Numbered from the stretch's first letter, positions 1-9,935 are shown. The stretch is 34,932 nt of DNA from an uncultured Bacillota bacterium (GCA_947303895.1 CAMYZQ010000004.1:1-34932); one strand, 5' to 3'. A program made the numbers and translations. Notes: generated by a model not told the origin, from the sequence alone.

Positions 1-1
1 T

Positions 2-79
2 GATTTACAAAGAGAAGATACTAGGATAGATTTAAATAAATATTGTACTTCTTTAAGAAAAATTTTGGAGGATAACTAA
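2..79 (+). CDS. C-terminal fragment of an upstream CDS, truncated by window start
   Basis: Open frame ...DLQREDTRIDLNKYCTSLRKILEDN* ending at 79, directly before the ATG at 80. Confidence 0.6.
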   Translation, partial: DLQREDTRIDLNKYCTSLRKILEDN

Positions 80-1075
80 ATGCTTTCTAACATAAAAAAT
101 ATTGTTGTTTTATCTGGTGGATCAGGTAATGATGCTATTCTTAAAGCTCTTATTGAGATGGGATACAGTGATAGAGACATAAGAGTTATAGTAAATGCTT
201 ATGATGATGGTAAGTCTACAGGAGTTTGTAGAGAAGTTACAGGAACCTTAGGAGTTTCTGATATTGGAAAAAATCATGAAAAACTTCATAAAATGTTTTA
301 TGGTGAAAAAAATCTTTATAAGCCTCTTATGCAGTTATATGAAAATAGAATAGATATAGATTCTAAGTATACTACTACAGATGCATTATTTGATAAAGCA
401 ATTAAAGATTTTTTTCATAGAGATAATGCAAAGTATTTTTCATATAAAAATTTTAATGTGATGAATATTATTTATTCTCAATTTTATTCTTCAATTGGAT
501 ATGAAGCTACTAATGCTTTATTTTCAGGAATTCTAGGATTAGATGATATAGTAAAATTGAATTCATTTGATAATGTTAAAATAATAGCTAAGACTGAAAA
601 AGGTAATATTATTACTGATGAAGGTGATATTGTTGAGTGGAAAAATCCAGAGGACAAAATTATTGACATAGATTTTGTTGGAAAGTCTGTAAGAGGATTA
701 AATCCTGAAGCTCTTAGTTTAATTAAGAATGCTGATTTAATTATTATTTCTACAGGAACATTTTGGAGTTCTCTTTATCCTACTTTAAGCTATTTTGATT
801 TTTATAAATATATAAATGAATCTTCTTCTAAGAAGCTTTGGGTTGTAAATTCAGAACAGGATAAGGATGCTTTTGGAGTTTCAAATATAGAATTTTATAA
901 TTTCATGGATAAACTTGGTTTAAATATGAAAGAGTTTGATATTTTAATCAATACAGAAGCAAATGAAATTCTTAAACAGCCTATTGAAAATAGTAAATTA
1001 TTTGATTTAGGAAATAATAATGGTCGTAATGAATATTCAAAAGTAAAAACAGCTTTAGAACAGATTTATGGATAA
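80..1075 (+). CDS. CofD/YvcK-like (UPF0052) family protein
   Basis: N-terminal VVLSGGSGNDAILKAL...VNAYDDGKSTGVCRE..GVSDIGK resembles the YvcK/CofD GGTG...DDGGSSG...GD pattern; C-terminal ADLIIISTGTFWSSLYPTL. Confidence 0.75.
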   Translation: MLSNIKNIVVLSGGSGNDAILKALIEMGYSDRDIRVIVNAYDDGKSTGVCREVTGTLGVSDIGKNHEKLHKMFYGEKNLYKPLMQLYENRIDIDSKYTTTDALFDKAIKDFFHRDNAKYFSYKNFNVMNIIYSQFYSSIGYEATNALFSGILGLDDIVKLNSFDNVKIIAKTEKGNIITDEGDIVEWKNPEDKIIDIDFVGKSVRGLNPEALSLIKNADLIIISTGTFWSSLYPTLSYFDFYKYINESSSKKLWVVNSEQDKDAFGVSNIEFYNFMDKLGLNMKEFDILINTEANEILKQPIENSKLFDLGNNNGRNEYSKVKTALEQIYG

Positions 1076-1748
1076 GTATGATAAAATAATTTTTGATTTT
1101 GATGATACTATTTGGTCAAGAGATCCTAATGATATTGATTGTTCTATTTATAATGTAAAATTTATAAAAGAACATTTAAGTGATAAAGCTATTATTGTGT
1201 CAGGTAATTCTTTTGTGTCTATAAAAGAGAAATTAGATGCAGTTGATTTAACTCTTCCAGAAGTTTGGGCTGATGCTAACTCTATTTTATATGAGCACGG
1301 ATTATTTTCTACTGTATTAAGTGGTTGTGATATAACAAGTTCAGCTTTAAAGTTTAATGAAGCTATAAAAAATACTTCTATTTTAAAAGGAAGAATTTTA
1401 ACATTTACTGGAACAGAAGATATTATTACAAATATAAAATTAAAGCCTTTCGGTTTAGATAGAGATATCTACCTTAAACAAATTAATGATCTTTTAAAGG
1501 ATTTAAAATTAACTGATTGTATAGCTAAAGCTACTGGAAAAACAACTATTGATATAGTATCAATTTACAATTCTAAGATTCTGGTATATAATTTTCTTGA
1601 ATTAGATAAGTATAAGACTCTTTATATAGGAGATGAAGTAGATAAAGGTAACGATAAAGATATTGCTAATTTGTGTACTAGAAAAATTAGAGTTGATGAT
1701 GTTTATGACACAAAAGCTTTATTAGATTGTTTTGGAGATAGTGTATGA
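1068..1748 (+). CDS. HAD-like hydrolase
   Basis: KIIFDFDDTIW motif I; late ..LYIGDEVDKGNDKDIA.. acidic motif. Confidence 0.7.
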   Translation: MDKYDKIIFDFDDTIWSRDPNDIDCSIYNVKFIKEHLSDKAIIVSGNSFVSIKEKLDAVDLTLPEVWADANSILYEHGLFSTVLSGCDITSSALKFNEAIKNTSILKGRILTFTGTEDIITNIKLKPFGLDRDIYLKQINDLLKDLKLTDCIAKATGKTTIDIVSIYNSKILVYNFLELDKYKTLYIGDEVDKGNDKDIANLCTRKIRVDDVYDTKALLDCFGDSV

Positions 1749-2464
1749 TTTATGGATTTATTATTGCTGCAGGTAATCAGACAAGATTCAACTCTGAAAT
1801 TCCTAAAGCATTATCACCACTTAATAATGGTACATGTCTTGACTATACTATAAATACTATGAGTAAAGTATGTGATGAAGTATATGTAGTATGTTCAGAA
1901 GAAAAAGAAAAATATTTTAATCATTATGATTCTATTCCAATAAAGTCTGGTTTAGGTTGTGGTGATGCCATTTTAAAAGCATTAAGAAAATTTAATTTTA
2001 ATGATGATGATTTATGTTTTATTCAATGGGGAGATTCTATTTTAGAAGATAGGATATATACATATTTAAAAAAGCATAGTTATGAAGATAGTGATATAAA
2101 TATTGTTTGTAGATTTGAGCACAATCCATATGTAAAATTGTTATCAAGTAATTTTAATAGACATGTAGATATTTATTTTTCTAAATATAAAGAAGTTCAT
2201 GGAGATGGTCTTCATGATTTAAGTTTATTTTATGGAAGTCCTAAACAGATATTAAAATACTGTGAGATATTTTATGGTAAATATTTTATAAAAGATAATT
2301 ATAAACATAAACACGGTAACGAATTTAATTTTCTAGATATTATGAATGAAACAGATATTATTGCTTCTGTAATTATTATGAATAAAGTTAAGAGTTATTC
2401 ATTTAATACTGAAGATGAGTATAAACAGATGCTACAGGAGATTAAAGAATTAAAATGGATTTAA
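1745..2464 (+). CDS. GT-A type nucleotidyltransferase (MobA/CofC/sugar-nucleotidyltransferase-like)
   Basis: FIIAAGNQTRFNSEIPKALSPL N-terminal NTP-transferase signature; QWGDS. Confidence 0.75.
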   Translation: MIYGFIIAAGNQTRFNSEIPKALSPLNNGTCLDYTINTMSKVCDEVYVVCSEEKEKYFNHYDSIPIKSGLGCGDAILKALRKFNFNDDDLCFIQWGDSILEDRIYTYLKKHSYEDSDINIVCRFEHNPYVKLLSSNFNRHVDIYFSKYKEVHGDGLHDLSLFYGSPKQILKYCEIFYGKYFIKDNYKHKHGNEFNFLDIMNETDIIASVIIMNKVKSYSFNTEDEYKQMLQEIKELKWI

Positions 2465-2898
2465 GTTTTATTAAGACTAAAGAAGTAAAGAGCCCAGTAA
2501 GAGGGCATTATTCAGATGCAGGAATTGATTTTTTCGTTCCAGAAGATTTTGAATCTATAGAATTGAAACCTGGCGAAGATATATTAATAGATTCAGGAAT
2601 TAAAGTTATTGTTCCAAGAGATTATGCTCTTATTTTTAAAGAAAAATCAGGAGTAGCCGTTAAAAAGAAACTCACTCTTGGTGCTTCTGTAATTGATAGT
2701 GATTATAGAGGAGTAGTACATTTTCATTTATTTAATAATGGGACTGTTCCTCAAACGATTAGTGCAGGAGAAAAAATTGTTCAAGGAATAGTATTTCCTA
2801 TATCTCTTTGTGAACCTAAAGAAATAACAGAAGATAATTATAATTTAAATTGTACTGAAAGAGGAGAAGGTGGATTCGGTTCTACTGGAGATAGATAG
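2455..2898 (+). CDS. dut: dUTP diphosphatase
   Basis: Trimeric dUTPase motifs: SDAGIDF, KSGVAVKKKL, GVIDSDYRG-like, C-terminal RGEGGFGSTG. Confidence 0.93.
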   Translation: MDLSFIKTKEVKSPVRGHYSDAGIDFFVPEDFESIELKPGEDILIDSGIKVIVPRDYALIFKEKSGVAVKKKLTLGASVIDSDYRGVVHFHLFNNGTVPQTISAGEKIVQGIVFPISLCEPKEITEDNYNLNCTERGEGGFGSTGDR

Positions 2899-3351
2899 AT
2901 GACTCAGTTAGAAAAAGACATATTTTATATGGAATTTGCTAAACATTCTGCTTCTAAAAGTAAGGATCCTAAAACTAAGGTGGGATCCTGTTTAGTAAAT
3001 GATAAAAGACTTTTGTCTATTGGTTATAATGGGGCTCCAAGAGGATTTCCTGATGAAATAATTCCTAGAGATTCTGATAGTGATATTCTATTAGAAAATA
3101 AAAATTCTTATATGGTACATTCTGAACTTAATGCTATTTTAAATTATGGTGGAAGTTTACAGGATCTTCAAGGAGCTACTTTATATGTAACTATTTCTCC
3201 TTGTCACGAATGCGCGAAAGTAATTATTCAAGTGGGAATAAAGAGAGTAGTTTATTTAGAAGAATATCATAGATCAAAAACATGGGAAATGTCTAAGTTT
3301 TTATTTAAACTGGCTGGAGTAAAATTGGAGAGATTAGGTGATAATAATTGA
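2899..3351 (+). CDS. dCMP deaminase
   Basis: HSELNAI and PCHECAK zinc motifs. Confidence 0.92.
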   Translation: MTQLEKDIFYMEFAKHSASKSKDPKTKVGSCLVNDKRLLSIGYNGAPRGFPDEIIPRDSDSDILLENKNSYMVHSELNAILNYGGSLQDLQGATLYVTISPCHECAKVIIQVGIKRVVYLEEYHRSKTWEMSKFLFKLAGVKLERLGDNN

Positions 3352-4460
3352 TTTGTAGAATAGAAGACTTAAAAAAGATTTCAACTATTTTGTTGACTGC
3401 AGTAGATACTAGTGATATATCTAAACTTACTGAGAATCTTGAGCTTAAAGTAGAAAATGAAGTTTTAAATCTTAGTGTTACTAATGGTGAATATTATGTA
3501 AATACTAAACTTCCTATTTATGAAGATATAAAGTTTCATGCTACAGTAAATGCCAATATATTTCTAAAGCTTCTTACTAAGATTACTACTGAGACTGTAG
3601 AATTTAATATCGATAAGAATAGTTTAGTTATTACAGGAAATGGTGAATATAAGATTCCATTAATTTATAGTGGTGATAAACTATTAACTATCCCCGAAAT
3701 TTCTATTTCAAATGTAACAAATAACTTCTATATAGATAGTTCTATATTAAAAAGTATTTTGCAGTATAATAGTAAAGAACTTAGTAAAAGAAATATCATT
3801 TCTAATCCTGTTCAGAAATTATACTATATTGATAATGAGGGTGCAATTACATTTACTTCTGGTGCATGTGTAAATGTATTTAAACTTGATAAACCAGTTA
3901 AGATGCTTTTAAATCAGAAAATAGTTAATTTATTTAAACTTTTTGATGATGATAAAGTACATTTTAGTATTGGGCAGGATGCTGTTTTAAATAGTCAAAG
4001 TACTCAAACTAAAGTTAAGTTTGAAACTGATTATTTAGTTATATCAGCAATTATTTCAAATAATGATTCTTTAGTAGGTTCTGTACCTGTTAAAAATATA
4101 AGAGATAGAGCTTTTAATACTTATAATAATTCTATAACTATTAATAGAGTTGAAATGCTTCAAGCTATTGATAGATTACTTATATTTTATGAAGGAACAA
4201 ATCAATTCTATGCCAATTTTTATTTCAGTTCTTCTGGAATGAAGATGAGTTCTTTTAATAATGAAATTTTTGAAAACGTATCCTTTGTAAATTATACTGG
4301 ATTAGACAATGATTATAGTGCTATTTTAGACTTAAATGATTTAAAGATTGTATTAAATAGCTATAATGATAATCACGTAACAATAAATTTTGGAGACAGT
4401 CAAGCTTTTGTTCTTATAAAACCAAATATTTATTCTGTTATCCCAGAGGCTAGATTTTAA
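3348..4460 (+). CDS. dnaN: DNA polymerase III beta sliding clamp-like protein
   Basis: Length and overall pattern of a DnaN fold (three repeated domains); TTG start overlapping previous stop. Confidence 0.7.
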   Translation: MICRIEDLKKISTILLTAVDTSDISKLTENLELKVENEVLNLSVTNGEYYVNTKLPIYEDIKFHATVNANIFLKLLTKITTETVEFNIDKNSLVITGNGEYKIPLIYSGDKLLTIPEISISNVTNNFYIDSSILKSILQYNSKELSKRNIISNPVQKLYYIDNEGAITFTSGACVNVFKLDKPVKMLLNQKIVNLFKLFDDDKVHFSIGQDAVLNSQSTQTKVKFETDYLVISAIISNNDSLVGSVPVKNIRDRAFNTYNNSITINRVEMLQAIDRLLIFYEGTNQFYANFYFSSSGMKMSSFNNEIFENVSFVNYTGLDNDYSAILDLNDLKIVLNSYNDNHVTINFGDSQAFVLIKPNIYSVIPEARF

Positions 4461-4627
4461 TGGCAGTTTCAGGTAAAGCTTTTGAAGAACATTTTAAAGA
4501 AAACTGGAAAAAATCTTTTCCTAATGGAGATATAATAAGACTTTATGATGTTACTTCAGGTTATTTAAATATAAGTAATATAAGTGATTTTATAGGTTAT
4601 TCATATCCTACCCCTTTATGGGTTTAA
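4460..4627 (+). pseudogene. 5' remnant of a RecU-like resolvase gene (55 aa)
   Basis: MAVSGKAFEEHFKENWKKSFPNGDIIRLYDVTSGYLNISNISDFIGYS... aligns by eye (about 25/47 identities) to the N-terminus of the CDS at 5532; stops after TPLWV. Confidence 0.75.
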
Positions 4628-4640
4628 CTATTTTAGTGTC

Positions 4641-4657
4641 TGCTAAATTATATATAA
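4641..4657 (+). promoter_or_regulatory. candidate phage promoter motif TGCTAAATTATATATAA
   Basis: Same pattern as 20239 and 32238; precedes the homing endonuclease RBS. Confidence 0.5.
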
Positions 4658-4677
4658 ATAATTAAGGAGATATTAAA

Positions 4678-5535
4678 ATGTATGGTTATATCTATGAAAC
4701 TACTAATTTAGTAAATGGTAAAAAATATATTGGTAAACATATAAGTAATATATTTGAGCCGGATAAATATATAGGTTCTGGCACTCTTATTTTAAAAGCT
4801 ATAAAAAAATACGGGAAAGAGAATTTTAAATGCAGACTTATTGAGGAATGTTCTTCTTTAGAAGAATTGAATGATAGAGAAAAATATTGGGTATCTTATT
4901 ATAATAGTGTATTAGATGAAAATTATTATAACTTAGCAAAAGGAGGGGATGGAGGAAGTGGACGAGGTGCTGGTTCTTATTGGATAGATAAGAATAAAAG
5001 AGCGGATGCTTTAGAAAAACAAAAAGAATCATTAAATAATTTCTATAAAGAAAATCCTTATGTCCATAGTGGTAAAAATAACCCTATGTACGGAAAACAT
5101 CACACAGAAAAAACAAAGAAAGCTATTTCTATTAATTCAAAAACGTCAGAAGGTGTTAAAAATTCCACACGTTTTAAAGGACACGCTCATTCTATCGAAT
5201 CAAGAAAAAAAATAAGTGATGCTTTAAGTGGAAGAGTGTGGATAACAGATGGAATTAATAGTAAAATGATTTTAAAAGAGGATATACTACCTGAAGGATG
5301 GTGGTACGGCAGAAAATTATCTGGTGAAACATTAAATAGAAGAGCTAAAGAGTATGAATATTCTAAAATAGAAAAAACTCCTGGAAAAAAGAAAAGAGTA
5401 AAATGTGTAGAATTAAATATAGTTTTTAATTCAATAAAAGAAGCTTCAGATTTTTGTGGAAATAGACATGTAGCAGATTGCTGTTACGGTAGAAGAAATA
5501 TTGCAGCAGGCTATCATTGGGAATTTGTATTATGA
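4678..5535 (+). CDS. GIY-YIG homing endonuclease with NUMOD-type DNA-binding repeats
   Basis: YGYIYETTNLVNGKKYIGKH...YIGSGTLI; NPMYGKHHTEKTKKAIS and HSIESRKKISDALSG NUMOD3-like segments; C-terminal VFNSIKEASDFC NUMOD1-like. Confidence 0.92.
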   Translation: MYGYIYETTNLVNGKKYIGKHISNIFEPDKYIGSGTLILKAIKKYGKENFKCRLIEECSSLEELNDREKYWVSYYNSVLDENYYNLAKGGDGGSGRGAGSYWIDKNKRADALEKQKESLNNFYKENPYVHSGKNNPMYGKHHTEKTKKAISINSKTSEGVKNSTRFKGHAHSIESRKKISDALSGRVWITDGINSKMILKEDILPEGWWYGRKLSGETLNRRAKEYEYSKIEKTPGKKKRVKCVELNIVFNSIKEASDFCGNRHVADCCYGRRNIAAGYHWEFVL

Positions 5536-5996
5536 TAAGTGGAAAGCAGTTTGAGAACAGATTTAAATTAGAATGGGAAAAAAGTTTTCCTAATTCTTTT
5601 ATACTAAGGCTCCCTGATCAAATGTCGGGATATAAATATTCAAATAATATATGTGATTTTATATGTTTTAATGATGGCATTCTATATCTAATCGAATGCA
5701 AAGCTCATAAAGGAGCTAGTATCCCTTTTGATAAAATATCTCAATATCCTAAACTTTTAGAGAAAGCGAATATTTACGGAATAAGATCTGGTGTGATATT
5801 ATATTTATATGAAAAATATAGAGTATTTTATATACCAGTTACTACGATAGAGCAAATGAAAAAAGATGGTAAAAAGTCTGTAGGTATAAAAGCTTTAGAA
5901 GAAGGTTATAATATTATTGAAATTCCTTCTAAAAAATTAAGAGTTTTTACTGATTCTGATTATTCTGTTTTACAAAATTTAAAAGAAGGAGAGTAG
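5532..5996 (+). CDS. RecU-like Holliday junction resolvase
   Basis: GKQFENRFKLEWEKSFP...DFICFNDGILYLIECKAHKGASIPF (PD-(D/E)XK core); start at ATG 5532 overlaps the homing endonuclease stop (ATGA). Confidence 0.8.
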   Translation: MISGKQFENRFKLEWEKSFPNSFILRLPDQMSGYKYSNNICDFICFNDGILYLIECKAHKGASIPFDKISQYPKLLEKANIYGIRSGVILYLYEKYRVFYIPVTTIEQMKKDGKKSVGIKALEEGYNIIEIPSKKLRVFTDSDYSVLQNLKEGE

Positions 5997-5998
5997 GA

Positions 5999-6559
5999 AT
6001 GGATTTTACTAAAATAAATGATTCACTTGAGAGTGTTAGTAATGATGTTAGTTATATAGAAAATATTATTAATGATGTTGTTAGTGAGTATAGTTCAAAT
6101 TTAGATGAAATTATGGATAATATTTATACTAACATTATTTGTGATGACTATCCAGCAATTAATACTATTGAAAAATACTTTATGGAACTTTCAAACTGTT
6201 TGTATTTTATGTGTGAAAAAAGTGAGAGGCTTGGGGTATTTGATTCTATTAGTAAGTCTAAAGCACAGGAAACTTATAATACTAAGTATTTAGAGCATCA
6301 ACATTCTAATGATGGTATGGTTGGAGCAAAAAAGCCTACGGTAGCAGAAAGTCAAGCTGTTTCTGAAAACGCTTCTATTTATGATAAGACAGTAAATGAT
6401 CTTTATAGTAGAGCTTATAAAATTATAAAATCTAAAGTATCGGCAGCAGAAACAATGGTAAGTACTCTATCTAAAATTCTTAGTCATAGAATGCAAGAAT
6501 CACAACTTGTTTCTATGCAGACTGGGAGGAAAATTTTAAATGAAGAAAATGTTTTCTAA
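5999..6559 (+). CDS. hypothetical phage protein
   Basis: Long ORF in tight operon context. Confidence 0.75.
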   Translation: MDFTKINDSLESVSNDVSYIENIINDVVSEYSSNLDEIMDNIYTNIICDDYPAINTIEKYFMELSNCLYFMCEKSERLGVFDSISKSKAQETYNTKYLEHQHSNDGMVGAKKPTVAESQAVSENASIYDKTVNDLYSRAYKIIKSKVSAAETMVSTLSKILSHRMQESQLVSMQTGRKILNEENVF

Positions 6560-6887
6560 AGAACTATTTATAGAAATTATGAATGCTTTACAGCAAGAAA
6601 ATGATGTAGTTAGTGAGCTATATGAAACATATAATATAGATCTTATTGATTGTAGTTGGCGTCAAAGTGATTATTATGTAGTAAAACTACTACAATATAT
6701 ATTCAATGATGAACATAATGATTGGATTGATTGGTGGTGCTGGGAAACTGACTTTGGTAGAGATACGACTTTAAATAGTTGCTATAAAACTTTTGAAGGT
6801 GAAGAGATAGAAGAAAAGATTGATACAGCAGAAAAATTATATAATTTTTTAATTTCAAATATAAAAGAGAAAGAAGAAAATAACTAA
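6540..6887 (+). CDS. hypothetical phage protein (Trp-rich DWIDWWCWETDFGRD)
   Basis: ORF with preceding gggaggaaa RBS. Confidence 0.75.
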   Translation: MKKMFSKELFIEIMNALQQENDVVSELYETYNIDLIDCSWRQSDYYVVKLLQYIFNDEHNDWIDWWCWETDFGRDTTLNSCYKTFEGEEIEEKIDTAEKLYNFLISNIKEKEENN

Positions 6888-8074
6888 TGGCTGAATTAAC
6901 TTTAAATGGAGTTTTAAGAGATATAAGTAAGAGATATGGAGATAATGTTGCAAAGTTTGGTGCAGATAGTCTAGAAGTAGATGGAATTCTTTCACTTGGA
7001 TCTCCAATGCTTGATTATTGTCTTTATGGTGGAATTCCTGAAGGTAGAATAATTGAACTTAGTGGTGCTGAGGGATCAGGTAAAACTACTACCGCATTTA
7101 TGATTGCAGCTTCTTATATAAAAGAAGAGCTTAAAAGAAATCCAGAAAATCCTAGATGTATTATCTTTTTAGATAATGAAGGTACACTAGATCCTACTTG
7201 GGCGTCAGTATTTGGTTATGATTTATCTGAGGATGCTCCTGTAAAAACAATTGTAATTAGACCTGAGGGCCAGAATGCTGAAGAAATTTTTGACATGGCT
7301 CTAAATCTTCTTAGAACAGGAGAAGTGGGTTTACTTATATTTGATAGTATTGCTACTCTTGTTCCTGCTCAAATAGCTGATGAATCTATGGAAAAATATC
7401 AAATGGGAGGTATTGCAAAATCATTAACTAGATTTGCTAATACAGCCCTAGGACTTCTTAGAAAATATCATGCTACTCTTATAGCTATTAATCAGGTTCG
7501 TGAGAATATGTCTGGATATGGAAATCCTATTACTACTCCAGGAGGTAGAGCTTGGAAACATGCTTGTTCTTCAAGATTAATGTTTAAAAGAGGAGAATTT
7601 TTTGATGCTGATGGAAATAAGCTGTCAACTACTGCAGAATCTCCAGCAGGTCATATTGTAAATGTAGCTGTTTTAAAGACTAAAACTAATAAGTGGGATA
7701 GAAAAGGTGGTTCATATAGATTAAATTATACAAGAGGTGTAGATATTTTATCTGATACTATTGAAGCAGCTTTGCATTTTGGTCTAATAGATAATAGTAC
7801 TCAGGGCTCATATAAAATTATTGACCCAGAAACAGGTGAAATAAAACTAGATTCTGAAGGTAAAGAAATTAAGATAAGAGGTAAAGCAAATGTAACTACT
7901 TATTTTAATGAACATTTAGATGAATGGAAAGCGTTGTATAATGCTGTTTACGATAGAATAAGAGAAAAAGAATCTCCATATCATTTTGCATTTGAACAAA
8001 TGCTTAATAGTGAAGTAGATAAAGTGTTTGGAGATAGTATAGCTAGAGCTAGAGCTGAGGAAGAAGAACTATGA
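6887..8074 (+). CDS. recA: RecA recombinase
   Basis: Walker A GAEGSGKTT; IFDSIATLVP; INQVREN; GGRAWKH. Confidence 0.95.
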   Translation: MAELTLNGVLRDISKRYGDNVAKFGADSLEVDGILSLGSPMLDYCLYGGIPEGRIIELSGAEGSGKTTTAFMIAASYIKEELKRNPENPRCIIFLDNEGTLDPTWASVFGYDLSEDAPVKTIVIRPEGQNAEEIFDMALNLLRTGEVGLLIFDSIATLVPAQIADESMEKYQMGGIAKSLTRFANTALGLLRKYHATLIAINQVRENMSGYGNPITTPGGRAWKHACSSRLMFKRGEFFDADGNKLSTTAESPAGHIVNVAVLKTKTNKWDRKGGSYRLNYTRGVDILSDTIEAALHFGLIDNSTQGSYKIIDPETGEIKLDSEGKEIKIRGKANVTTYFNEHLDEWKALYNAVYDRIREKESPYHFAFEQMLNSEVDKVFGDSIARARAEEEEL

Positions 8075-8265
8075 CAAGATATGAGTTAAATACTAATATG
8101 GAATATATTGAAAGAAGACGTATTAAACTCGCAGACATGATTGTAGATCATGAGACGCTCACTAATGAAGAAGTGATTGAAATGATATATGGACTTTATG
8201 GTTTATGTTTTATTATTCTTAATGAGATAAGAGTTCAAAAAGAGAAGGAGAAACGTAATGTCTAA
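8071..8265 (+). CDS. hypothetical protein
   Basis: ORF overlapping recA stop. Confidence 0.6.
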   Translation: MTRYELNTNMEYIERRRIKLADMIVDHETLTNEEVIEMIYGLYGLCFIILNEIRVQKEKEKRNV

Positions 8266-8542
8266 ATTTAATACTATTGTGTTGACTAGTGGGGAGTTTG
8301 GAGATTGTTTGTATGAAGAACTAGCTAACGTTCTTAGAGTACTAATAAGAGCAGGATATGCTTGTGTTGTTAATGAAGAGGATCCAAATATTATTAGAAT
8401 AGATTATAATTATGCTGAATATAATCATTTTGGAAATTCTACTCCTGTGTGGTTTGATGAAAGAGAATTAGAAATAATTGATTTTTGTTTAGACTATTAT
8501 AGAGAAGATGATAAAGATTGCTGTTGTAAGTGTAATAACTAA
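8258..8542 (+). CDS. hypothetical protein
   Basis: ORF with gagaaggag upstream. Confidence 0.65.
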   Translation: MSKFNTIVLTSGEFGDCLYEELANVLRVLIRAGYACVVNEEDPNIIRIDYNYAEYNHFGNSTPVWFDERELEIIDFCLDYYREDDKDCCCKCNN

Positions 8543-8901
8543 TGACTAAAAATAAGGAAGCTACAAGATACGCTTCAAGTATTCAAGAAAATAGAATAGC
8601 AAAAAAGTTTAATGGAAAAGCATCCTCTAGTTCAGGAGCATCTATATTTTCTGGTGGAGATGTTCATGTGGAGGATGCCTCATTATGTATAGAATGTAAA
8701 ACTTGTATGAAGCCTGCTAAATCTTTTTCTATTAAAAAGGAATGGATAGAAAAGAATACTAAAGAAGCTTTTATAAATAGATTTGAAAATCATTGTATAG
8801 CTTTTAATTTTGATTATGAAGATAAAAAAGATTATTATGTTATAGATGATAAACTTATGTCATTTTTAGTTGACTGTTTAATAAAAGAGTATAGTTTATA
8901 A
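8542..8901 (+). CDS. PD-(D/E)XK nuclease / phage Holliday junction resolvase-like
   Basis: EATRYASSIQENRIAKKFNGKASSSSGASIFSGGDVHVEDASLCIECKT: E...SGA..F..GDV...ECKT pattern. Confidence 0.75.
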   Translation: MTKNKEATRYASSIQENRIAKKFNGKASSSSGASIFSGGDVHVEDASLCIECKTCMKPAKSFSIKKEWIEKNTKEAFINRFENHCIAFNFDYEDKKDYYVIDDKLMSFLVDCLIKEYSL

Positions 8902-8930
8902 TTTACTTTTATATATGAATAGTATATAAT
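8902..8930 (+). promoter_or_regulatory. sigma70-like promoter
   Basis: TTTACT - 17 bp - TATAAT upstream of RBS aaaggaggg and ATG 8951. Confidence 0.7.
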
Positions 8931-8950
8931 AAATAAAAAGGAGGGTTATT

Positions 8951-9598
8951 ATGGCAGTATATAGTATTTCTAAAGCAGAATTAGAGTCTAATAAAGAAAA
9001 AATTTATACTTTACTTAGAAATATAAAAAGAGATGGGTCTAATATAGAAGGTCTTTTAAAGAAATTAGAAGAGTCTGATTATTTTACTGCTCCAGCCTCA
9101 ACTCGTTTTCATAATTGTTGTGTAGGAGGATTAGCAGATCATTCTCTTAATGTTTATTATAATCTCAAAAGACTTGTAGAAAATAAGCATTTAGAAGATT
9201 CTATTCCTGAGGAAAGTATTATTATATGTGGACTTCTTCACGATATGTCTAAAATTAATTATTATGAAAAAGGAATTAGAAATAAGAAAGTTTATAGTGA
9301 AGTAGGAAGTAAGTGGGATGAGCTTGGTCGTTATGATTGGGTTAGTGAAGAGTCTTGGAATGTAATTCCTGAAAAAGATAGATTTATTTATGGAAACCAT
9401 GAAGAAACATCTGAGTTTATGGTTCGTCAATTTATACCTTTAAAAGTAGCTGAATCAGTAGCTATATTAAATCATCATGCAGGAAAGGGAAATGATTCTT
9501 CTGGTATAAATGTAAGTGGAATTTATCATAGATATCCACTTGCTAATCTTCTTCATGTGGCTGACATGATTGCAACATATACCGATGAAACAGATTAA
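8951..9598 (+). CDS. HD-domain phosphohydrolase
   Basis: GLADHSLNVYYNL...LLHDMSKI...NHHAGKG HD motifs. Confidence 0.85.
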   Translation: MAVYSISKAELESNKEKIYTLLRNIKRDGSNIEGLLKKLEESDYFTAPASTRFHNCCVGGLADHSLNVYYNLKRLVENKHLEDSIPEESIIICGLLHDMSKINYYEKGIRNKKVYSEVGSKWDELGRYDWVSEESWNVIPEKDRFIYGNHEETSEFMVRQFIPLKVAESVAILNHHAGKGNDSSGINVSGIYHRYPLANLLHVADMIATYTDETD

Positions 9599-9935
9599 TA
9601 AATTTACATTACAAGAACTAGAAAAAATAGAAGATTTATTACCAAATAATTGGATAAAGTCTACTCATTTTATTATTGAATCTATTAATAATAGAAAAAG
9701 TAGTATAGAAGTTGGGAATAAATTTACTATAAAGATAGAAAATTATATTATAAATCAACCTCCTAATTTTTCATTGTCAGAAAATTGGAATGGTGGAACA
9801 GTTCCTCCTGAAGAAATTCTAGATGTAGAGATTATTCAGGTTATGGGGAAAATGACAAAAGTAAAAGCAGTTGGAAGATGCACTAAAATTCAATGGGAAG
9901 GATGGCTTCCTAATAAATCTTTTAAGATACAGTAA
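9570..9935 (+). CDS. hypothetical protein (start may be internal to this ORF)
   Basis: ORF overlapping the HD gene. Confidence 0.5.
   Translation: MQHIPMKQINKFTLQELEKIEDLLPNNWIKSTHFIIESINNRKSSIEVGNKFTIKIENYIINQPPNFSLSENWNGGTVPPEEILDVEIIQVMGKMTKVKAVGRCTKIQWEGWLPNKSFKIQ

Noticed and set aside
4460-5996. Group I intron carrying the GIY-YIG gene inside recU
   Set aside because: The downstream recU retains its own full N-terminus, so joining the two pieces would duplicate ~47 residues; no intron core (P3/P7) recognised.
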